A stretch of DNA of 64,000 bases from Microcoleus sp. FACHB-672 (GTDB lineage: Bacteria > Cyanobacteriota > Cyanobacteriia > Cyanobacteriales > Oscillatoriaceae): NCBI RefSeq assembly GCF_014695725.1, contig NZ_JACJOU010000004.1, positions 186,001-250,000 of the forward strand, read 5' to 3'. Every line of letters starts with the position of its first letter. Positions within the stretch are counted from its first letter, which is position 1. This document shows, piece after piece, positions 58,574-64,000 of the stretch. The position numbers and the translations under genes are program-made. The notes beneath the pieces are model-generated. The model made no database searches. It was given only the letters and a program-made list of their open reading frames with translations, and was not told where the DNA came from.

Positions 58574-58767
58574 AAGTAACCTATGACAAAGAAACTGAGT
58601 CAATGACAATCACCCTACGAGAAGCTGCTATTAAAGAAAGCGATGAAGTAGATCCGGGCGTGATTTTAGATATTGGTTATGATTGTGGCATTGCCCGCTT
58701 TAAGATTTGATCAGCATCAAAGGTAGTCTCAAAATTACCGGAAATACAGGCTGTTGTAGGGGAATAA
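58570..58767 (+). pseudogene. DUF2283 antitoxin-like gene interrupted by a stop codon
   Basis: GTG 58570 opens MKVTYDKETESMTITLREAA, then IKESDEVDPGVILDIGYD, the DUF2283 pattern. The frame meets TGA at codon 47 (58708-58710) but goes on as SASKVVSKLPEIQAVVGE to TAA at 58765. DUF2283 proteins usually read ...IEILxASK here and are about 65 residues long, so one nonsense change would explain the break. With the DUF4258 remnant overlapping its start, this is a decayed type II toxin-antitoxin-like pair. A shortened 46-residue product is the alternative. Confidence 0.6.
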
Positions 58768-58813
58768 AACCCTATTCACACAAAGATCGACATCATCGTT
58801 GAGGTAAGGTTAC

Positions 58814-60460
58814 ATGACCGAGATGAACACCGCCCAATTGCTAGTGCGCTGCTTGGAAAATGAAGGAGTGCGCTATATTTTCGGGTTGCCTGGGGAAGAA
58901 AATATACACGTTTTAGAAGCACTCAGAGATTCTTCCATTCAATTTATTACTACACGCCACGAGCAAGGCGCAGCCTTCATGGCCGATGTCTACGGTCGCT
59001 TAACCGGCCAAGCCGGCGTTTGTCTTTCCACCCTTGGCCCAGGTGCGACCAACCTGATGACCGGCGTTGCGGATGCCAACCTCGACGGTGCTCCCTTGGT
59101 GGCAATTACCGGCCAAGTGGGAACGGATCGAATGCACATTGAATCCCACCAGTATCTCGATCTCGTGGCGATGTTTGCACCCGTGACTAAATGGAACGCC
59201 CAGATCGTTCGCCCCAGCATCACCCCCGAACTTGTGCGGCGGGCATTTAAACGAGCGCAATCAGAAAAACCCGGTGCGGTTCATATTGATGTGCCGGAAA
59301 ATATTGCCGCTATGCCGGCCCTTGGCGAACCGCTTAGTAAAGGAAACTTAGAAAAAACTTACGCTTCATTTAACAGTATTGAGCAGGCAGCCGAGCTGAT
59401 TTCCCAAGCCACTAATCCTTTAATTTTAGTCGGTAATGGAGCGATTCGAGCCAACGCCAGTGAAGCGCTTACAGAATTTGCAACCCAATTAAACATTCCT
59501 GTCGTGAATACTTTTATGGGTAAAGGAATGATTCCTTATACTCATCCTTTGGCGCTGTGGGCGGTGGGCTTGCAATTGCGAGACTACATCAGTTGTGGCT
59601 TTGATAATACCGATTTGGTGATTGCCATTGGCTACGATTTGATTGAATACTCCCCGAAGAAATGGAATCGCGAAGGCAAGATTCCCATTATTCATATTGG
59701 AGCGATCCATGCTGAGGTTGATAGCAGCTATATTCCCAAAGTTGAAGTCGTGGGGGATATTTCAGATTCTCTGAGAGAAGTGATGGGACGGGCAAACCGG
59801 CAAGGCAAAGCAGAGCCTTATGCCTTGGAGCTGCGGGAAGAAATTCGGGCGGATTACGAACAATATGCCAACGATGATAGCTTTCCCATTAAACCGCAAA
59901 AACTGATTTATGACCTGCGGCAAGTCATGGGTCCAGAAGATATTGTCATCTGTGATGTGGGCGCTCACAAAATGTGGATGGCGCGGCATTATCATTGCGA
60001 ACGCCCCAATACTTGCTTGATTTCTAATGGATTTGCAGCGATGGGAATCGCAATTCCTGGCGCAATAGCTGCTAAATTAGTTGCTCCCCAACAGCAAGTT
60101 GTTGCTGTGACGGGGGACGGGGGATTTATGATGAATTGCCAAGAACTGGAAACCGCTTTGCGCGTTGGCACAGCTTTTGTTACGATCATTTTTAATGATG
60201 GTGGCTATGGCTTGATTGAGTGGAAGCAACACAATCAATTAGGTCATTCAGATTTCGTTAAATTTGGCAATCCTGATTTTGTTAAATTTGCTGAAAGCAT
60301 GGGGCTAAAAGGCTACCGAATTGAATCAACTGCTGAATTTATTCCCACGCTTAAAGAAGCTTTGGCTCAATCTGTGCCGTCGGTGATTGATTGCCGGGTT
60401 GATTACCGGGAAAATTTGCGCTTTACTCAAAAAGCTGGAGAGCTAACTTGCACGATTTAA
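58814..60460 (+). CDS. 2-oxoglutarate decarboxylase (acetolactate-synthase-like ThDP enzyme)
   Basis: 548 residues of the acetolactate synthase large-subunit superfamily. The ThDP-activating Glu50 is in TRHEQGAAFMADVYGR, and the cofactor Mg/ThDP motif starts GDGGFMMN at Gly434. Automatic annotation usually calls it acetolactate synthase. Pairing with a succinic semialdehyde dehydrogenase, as in Synechococcus PCC 7002 (A2770/A2771), instead indicates the 2-oxoglutarate decarboxylase that yields succinic semialdehyde and CO2, closing the cyanobacterial TCA cycle. No regulatory acetolactate synthase subunit gene is near, which supports this. ATG 58814 follows GAGGTAAGG. Confidence 0.85.
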   Translation: MTEMNTAQLLVRCLENEGVRYIFGLPGEENIHVLEALRDSSIQFITTRHEQGAAFMADVYGRLTGQAGVCLSTLGPGATNLMTGVADANLDGAPLVAITGQVGTDRMHIESHQYLDLVAMFAPVTKWNAQIVRPSITPELVRRAFKRAQSEKPGAVHIDVPENIAAMPALGEPLSKGNLEKTYASFNSIEQAAELISQATNPLILVGNGAIRANASEALTEFATQLNIPVVNTFMGKGMIPYTHPLALWAVGLQLRDYISCGFDNTDLVIAIGYDLIEYSPKKWNREGKIPIIHIGAIHAEVDSSYIPKVEVVGDISDSLREVMGRANRQGKAEPYALELREEIRADYEQYANDDSFPIKPQKLIYDLRQVMGPEDIVICDVGAHKMWMARHYHCERPNTCLISNGFAAMGIAIPGAIAAKLVAPQQQVVAVTGDGGFMMNCQELETALRVGTAFVTIIFNDGGYGLIEWKQHNQLGHSDFVKFGNPDFVKFAESMGLKGYRIESTAEFIPTLKEALAQSVPSVIDCRVDYRENLRFTQKAGELTCTI

Positions 60461-60528
60461 ATTCCTTTGAACGCGAGTAGGCCCTAAAACTTACACATCG
60501 GAATAACCACTTTTATGGTATATTCTAT

Positions 60529-60559
60529 AAAACCCTCACTTAAAGTGAGGGTTTTGTTT
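60529..60559 (+). terminator. Intrinsic terminator after the decarboxylase gene
   Basis: A 12-bp perfect stem, AAAACCCTCACT / AGTGAGGGTTTT (60529-60540 with 60544-60555), has a 3-base loop and is followed by GTTTA. It is very stable and sits about 70 bases after the stop. Confidence 0.85.
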
Positions 60560-60659
60560 AAATTTGTAGATTTTAGAAACCGAAGTTTGGCAAATAGCAT
60601 TTTGTCTTAAGTGAATAATAAAAATACATTAGAAAATTTATAAATAAGCAGCAAGCTTA

Positions 60660-61442
60660 ATGAAAATTGCAACTTGGAATGTTAACTCGATTCGCAGCCG
60701 ATTAGAGCAAGTAATTGCCTGGTTACAGGTGAGTGACGTTGATGTCTTGTGTCTGCAAGAAACAAAAGTTGTAGATACAGATTTTCCGCGTACAGACTTT
60801 GAAAACATAGGGTATCACGTCTACATTTACGGGCAGAAATCATACAATGGGGTGGCGATTTTCAGCCGGCAGCCGATGGAAGATGTCAGCATGGGATTTG
60901 TGCCGGTGTTGGGCACAGAAGTGGGGGATTTGGATGAGCAAAAGCGGTTGATTGTCGGCACTCTTAATGGCGTCCGCATTGTTAATGTTTATGTCCCCAA
61001 TGGTTCAGAAGTTGGCAGTGATAAATATCTCTATAAGCTCAGTTGGCTAAAGCTGTTGCGGGAATATTTAAAAAGGGTAATTGACAACAATAATCAGTTA
61101 TGTATTTGCGGAGATTTCAATATTGCTTTGGAAGATCGAGATATTCACAACCCCAAAGCTTTTAAGAATCAAATTATGGCTTCTGACTTGGAGCGCCAAG
61201 CATTACGGGCTGTTCTAGAATTGGGGTTAGGAGATGCGTTTCGTAAGTTTACGGAAGAAACCGGCCACTTTAGCTGGTGGGATTATCGTAGCGGTGGGTT
61301 TGCGCGGAATCGAGGTTGGCGGATCGATCATCTTTATTTGACACCGACTCTTTATGAGCAGTCTGTAAGCTGTACGATTGACACAGCTCCTAGAAAGTTA
61401 GTTAAACCGAGTGACCATACGCCGGTGATTGTTGAAATTTAA
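60660..61442 (+). CDS. xth: Exodeoxyribonuclease III
   Basis: 260 residues, the normal ExoIII/AP-endonuclease length. It has the family motifs MKIATWNVNSIRSRL (start), DVLCLQETKV with the metal Glu, VNVYVPNG, the CGDFNIA active-site DxN, and the ends FSWWDYRSGGFARNRGWRIDHL and PSDHTPV with the catalytic His. It cuts at abasic sites and removes 3' blocking groups in base-excision repair. ATG 60660 is fixed by the conserved first residues. It is a single gene with a terminator on its upstream side. Confidence 0.95.
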   Translation: MKIATWNVNSIRSRLEQVIAWLQVSDVDVLCLQETKVVDTDFPRTDFENIGYHVYIYGQKSYNGVAIFSRQPMEDVSMGFVPVLGTEVGDLDEQKRLIVGTLNGVRIVNVYVPNGSEVGSDKYLYKLSWLKLLREYLKRVIDNNNQLCICGDFNIALEDRDIHNPKAFKNQIMASDLERQALRAVLELGLGDAFRKFTEETGHFSWWDYRSGGFARNRGWRIDHLYLTPTLYEQSVSCTIDTAPRKLVKPSDHTPVIVEI

Positions 61443-61478
61443 GTTTTAAATGCGTAATTTAGAACCGCAGATAGACGT

Positions 61479-61519
61479 AAATCTACACAGATCAGTTGGA
61501 TGATCATCTGCGTAGATTT
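61479..61519. repeat. Imperfect palindrome in the xth - SDR spacer
   Basis: AAATCTACACAGAT (61479-61492) pairs with ATCTGCGTAGATTT (61506-61519) at 13 of 14 positions. It resembles the CGCAGAT-type palindromes scattered in cyanobacterial spacers and may also end xth transcription. Confidence 0.55.
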
Positions 61520-61567
61520 GCCACAGGCTGCTGTTCAAAATCTTAAATTAAAGCAGGAATTAACGCT

Positions 61568-62452
61568 ATGTTTTTAGTCACGGGAGCAACCGGCGGATTA
61601 GGTCGGCGAATTGTGCGGGTGTTGCGTGAGCAGCAGAAGCCGGTGAGAGCGTTTGTGCGTCTCACATCTCGTTACGGGGAACTAGAACAGCGCGGCGCGG
61701 ATATTTTCATCGGAGATTTGCAGCGAGAACGGGACATTCAGAAGGCGTGTCAGGACGTACAATACGTGATCACCGCTCACGGCGCAAATGAAAGCAGCGG
61801 CAGCGCTCAGGCGATAGAATACCGGGCGAATATTGACTTAATTGACAGTGCCAAGGAGGCAGGCGTTGAGCATTTTGTGTTCACTTCCGTGTTGGGGGTT
61901 GATCGCGGATATGAAGATGCGCCGGTGTTTAAGGCGAAGCGGGAAGTAGAAAAATACTTGCAGGCGAGTGGCTTAAATTACACGATTTTGCGGCCCTCTG
62001 GGTTTTCCTCGAATCTGCTGCCACTGGCGGAACGGTTTCGGCAAACCGGCATTTATTTGCTAATCGGTGATCCGAGAAATCGTACTTCGATTGTTAGTAC
62101 CGATGATTTGGCAAAGATTGCAGTAGATTCCGTGACAGTTGAGGGGGCAAGAAATCAAATTTTGTCGGTTGGCGGGCCAGAAATTCTGACACGAGAGGAT
62201 GTGCCGCGCATCTTTGGCCGAGTTTTTAATCGAGAACCCATTATTCTCAATCCGCCGCTACTAGCGTTTGATGGGTTGCGAAATGCGTTAGGGTTTCTGA
62301 ATCCTCAGTTGCAAAAGTCTCTGGGAACGCTGCGAGTTTTATTGGCAAATGAGTATTTCTGCAAGCCGGAAGAAATTGCGCGGCTAGAATCGATGTTTGA
62401 TATGAAGATGGAGTCTTTGGAGCGTTTTATCCGGCGTTATATGGGAGTTTGA
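61568..62452 (+). CDS. NmrA/Ycf39-like atypical SDR protein
   Basis: 294 residues. It has a Rossmann fold with TGATGGLG at residues 5-12 and the pattern RIVRVLREQQKPVRAFVR that favours NADP. The downstream HFVFTSVLGVDRGYEDAPVFKAKREVEKYLQASGLNYTILRPSGF is typical of atypical SDRs (NAD(P)-binding NmrA group, related to Ycf39). A complete YxxxK pair is not seen, so it may bind nucleotide without classic reductase chemistry. Some family members assist photosystem or chlorophyll-protein assembly, but nothing here shows that role. ATG 61568 directly precedes the Rossmann strand. Confidence 0.85.
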   Translation: MFLVTGATGGLGRRIVRVLREQQKPVRAFVRLTSRYGELEQRGADIFIGDLQRERDIQKACQDVQYVITAHGANESSGSAQAIEYRANIDLIDSAKEAGVEHFVFTSVLGVDRGYEDAPVFKAKREVEKYLQASGLNYTILRPSGFSSNLLPLAERFRQTGIYLLIGDPRNRTSIVSTDDLAKIAVDSVTVEGARNQILSVGGPEILTREDVPRIFGRVFNREPIILNPPLLAFDGLRNALGFLNPQLQKSLGTLRVLLANEYFCKPEEIARLESMFDMKMESLERFIRRYMGV

Positions 62453-62480
62453 TTTGAGATGGGGTGGCAAGATGTTCACC

Positions 62481-62511
62481 CTACACAAAAGCCGGCCTTT
62501 GTAGTTTTTTT
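62481..62511 (+). terminator. Terminator with T-tract after the SDR gene
   Basis: CTAC...AAA pairs with TTT...GTAG around a GCCGGC loop, with small bulges, and is followed by seven T residues. It lies between the convergent SDR and small-protein genes. Confidence 0.55.
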
Positions 62512-62515
62512 AGTT

Positions 62516-62692
62516 TTACGCCGGCACTGCTTCTTCTGATTCATCTCGGGATTGGAAGTACGACAAGAGGTTAGCAACCGCTAAGTCTGATGCTTCTTGC
62601 AAGTTAGTTGGGACTAAATTTCTGTAACCGACAGTTTGGGATTGTCGGCTGATATAAAGTTCAGCTTCTCGGCGCAGTGTCGGGTTCATCAT
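62516..62692 (-). CDS. Small unrecognised protein, about 58 residues
   Basis: From ATG 62692 (or the adjacent ATG 62689) it reads MMNPTLRREAELYISRQSQT, then VGYRNLVPTNLQEASDLAVANLLSYFQSRDE, ending EEAVPA. It is helical and soluble. It looks like a genuine conserved small protein, but I cannot name the family. It starts 24 bases after the DUF92 stop on the same strand, so the two are likely co-transcribed. No Shine-Dalgarno sequence is clear; the frame is open to an upstream ATG at 62713. Confidence 0.6.
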   Translation of the reverse strand: MMNPTLRREAELYISRQSQTVGYRNLVPTNLQEASDLAVANLLSYFQSRDESEEAVPA

Positions 62693-62716
62693 AAATCGTA
62701 ACCGGCACTTCAATTC

Positions 62717-63502
62717 CTAAACAGACACCGGCATCCAATAATTCCACGCCAAAGCCAACAAAATCGCCACACCGGCACCAATCAACGTATTAATAATATT
62801 CACCACTTCATTCGTCAGCCAATCAAACTTTGATTGCAATGTTGCCCCAATTACACTTTCTAAATTGGTTGCAATAAACGCAGCAATTATACACAAGATA
62901 ACTCCTGTCCAATTAATCATCCCAACACCCCAAGCAACCAAGGCGATCAGCGCCGATGCCACGATGCCGGCAAGCGTTCCTTCCAAACTTACTGCGCCTT
63001 CCGTTCCTCGCTCCACCGGCTGCAAGGTGGTAATCAAAAATGTCCGCTTTCCATATACTTTGCCTACCTCACTTGCCGTCGTATCCGACAACTTTGTGCT
63101 AAAACTCGCTACATAGCCCAAGAGGAGAAGTGAGACGAGGGGAATAGAAGCAGGGACAGAAACCGGCAGCAGGGTTCCCAAGGCGCAAAGTGTGCCGGTG
63201 AGTGCTGAACCCCAAACATTTTCTGGGCCTCTAGCACCGGATCGCTTCTCAGCAATACCGGCAGCCTCTTTCTCTGCCATGCCGATGCGCGTAACCGCAG
63301 AACCCACCAGGAAATAAAACATCACCACCGCATAGCCTCGCCACCCCAAAGTCCCCCAAATGATTACCCCTAACACCCAAGCGTGCAACAAGCCTGCCGG
63401 CGTGAGTAACTTCTTTGGCGCAAAATAGGCAACCCCCAACAGAACTGTATTTAATACAACTGCCACCAACCAAGGATTCAGAGAATAAACTGTAGATAAC
63501 AT
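62717..63502 (-). CDS. DUF92/TIGR00297 family protein (VTE6-like phytyl-phosphate kinase)
   Basis: 261 residues with six or seven membrane helices. It has the DUF92 pattern: LTPAGLLHAWVLGVIIWGTLGWRGYAV, FYFLVGSAVTRIG, SFSTKLSDTTASEVGKVYGKRTFLIT, and VERGTEGAVSLEGTLAGI. The plant and cyanobacterial member VTE6 phosphorylates phytyl phosphate to phytyl diphosphate, feeding tocopherol and phylloquinone synthesis and chlorophyll-derived phytol recycling. This is the most likely role for a cyanobacterial copy. ATG 63502 begins MLSTVYSLNPW. It is divergent from the VOC gene, 28 bases away. Confidence 0.85.
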   Translation of the reverse strand: MLSTVYSLNPWLVAVVLNTVLLGVAYFAPKKLLTPAGLLHAWVLGVIIWGTLGWRGYAVVMFYFLVGSAVTRIGMAEKEAAGIAEKRSGARGPENVWGSALTGTLCALGTLLPVSVPASIPLVSLLLLGYVASFSTKLSDTTASEVGKVYGKRTFLITTLQPVERGTEGAVSLEGTLAGIVASALIALVAWGVGMINWTGVILCIIAAFIATNLESVIGATLQSKFDWLTNEVVNIINTLIGAGVAILLALAWNYWMPVSV

Positions 63503-63530
63503 TTAACTAACCTCTGACAATACCCAAATT

Positions 63531-63962
63531 ATGAACCAAGTTTTATTTCATCTTGCCTTTCCTGTCACCGATATTGCCCAAACAAAAGAATTTTACGGCA
63601 ATGGCTTGGGGTGCGAAATTGGGCGAGAATCTCCGAATTCTATCATTCTCAATCTTTGCGGCCATCAAATTGTCGCCCACGTTACCCGCGAACCTCTAAC
63701 CCCCCAAAGAACGATTTATCCCCGCCATTTTGGGCTGGTTTTTACCGCAGAAGCCGACTGGGAAGCCTTGCTAGAACGAGCGCAAGAAAAACAGCTACTC
63801 TTTAGAGAGCAGCCAAAGCGCCGGTTTACCGGCTTACCCACAGAACACCGCACCTTCTTCTTAGAAGATCCGTTTCATAACTTACTGGAATTTAAATATT
63901 ATTGCCATTCGGAGGCAATTTTTGGGGTTCAGGAATACGCACAAGTTGGTGATGCGGTTTAA
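63531..63962 (+). CDS. VOC family (glyoxalase-fold) protein
   Basis: 143 residues with two VOC beta-alpha-beta-beta-beta modules. It begins LFHLAFPVTDIAQTKEFYGNGLGCEIGRES and ends FFLEDPFHNLLEFKYY, a pattern typical of the superfamily's metal-site residues (His at the start strand, Glu at the end strand, His in RHFGLVF). The substrate cannot be read from the sequence; members include glyoxalases, dioxygenases and resistance proteins. ATG 63531 is the only good start, and no strong binding site is seen in the 28-base divergent spacer shared with the DUF92 gene. Confidence 0.85.
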   Translation: MNQVLFHLAFPVTDIAQTKEFYGNGLGCEIGRESPNSIILNLCGHQIVAHVTREPLTPQRTIYPRHFGLVFTAEADWEALLERAQEKQLLFREQPKRRFTGLPTEHRTFFLEDPFHNLLEFKYYCHSEAIFGVQEYAQVGDAV

Positions 63963-64000
63963 CCGGCTCTTTTAAAGCCTCAGCAACTGCCTGCAAACTT

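Noticed and set aside
58814-60460. Calling the ThDP enzyme acetolactate synthase (IlvB)
   Set aside because: The neighbouring succinic semialdehyde dehydrogenase and the lack of a small regulatory subunit gene favour 2-oxoglutarate decarboxylase.

Overview
The window is from a cyanobacterium, most likely a filamentous one. The 16S rRNA carries cyanobacterial signature stretches and the 16S-23S spacer holds tRNA-Ile and tRNA-Ala. The protein-coding genes include a cyanobacterial-type glutamate-cysteine ligase, an iron-uptake porin with an SLH domain, DUF3153, DUF1822, DUF92/VTE6, a PetL-like peptide and the 2-oxoglutarate decarboxylase plus succinic semialdehyde dehydrogenase pair. GCCGGC/GCCGGT hexamers are strikingly frequent in genes and spacers, while the classic HIP1 octamer GCGATCGC is present but sparse. 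The species cannot be fixed from what I can see.

Layout. 0-10 kb: a LapA-like membrane protein, an 1803-residue Ser/Thr kinase-ATPase-GAF-histidine kinase, a DUF3153 lipoprotein and a GH133 glycogen debranching enzyme. 10.3-12.2 kb: decayed coding remnants and a CAT-anticodon tRNA. 12.2-17.2 kb: a LysM/M23 envelope peptidase, trmL and gshA. 17.9-22.1 kb: a complete polar amino-acid ABC importer. 22.2-27.3 kb: a PepSY-associated protein, the porin, a C39-like protein with a changed active site, and nadC. 27.4-32.85 kb: a complete rRNA operon with promoter, processing stems and terminator. 33-37.7 kb: a small membrane ORF, an HhoA/HtrA protease, aroB, a PetL-like peptide and a B12-binding radical SAM protein.

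37.9-45.7 kb is the most unusual block. It is a co-directional run of a TIGR04222-type Gly/Cys-tailed membrane protein, an orphan 110-residue protein, a membrane Ser/Thr kinase, a divergent sigma-70-like factor, a DUF1822 protein, and an 824-residue protein that joins a caspase-like CHAT domain to an extracytoplasmic type I periplasmic-binding domain through one membrane helix. I read this as a candidate ligand-sensing, protease-linked signalling module.

45.8-64 kb: a DUF362 protein, aspA, a TPR protein, an exopolysaccharide cluster (WbpM-like dehydratase, Wza-like export protein, Wzc-like tyrosine kinase), the alternative TCA pair with a decayed DUF4258/DUF2283 toxin-antitoxin remnant between its two genes, an exonuclease III, an NmrA-type reductase, a small conserved-looking protein, a DUF92 family kinase and a VOC protein. 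I saw no CRISPR array, intact transposase or prophage gene.
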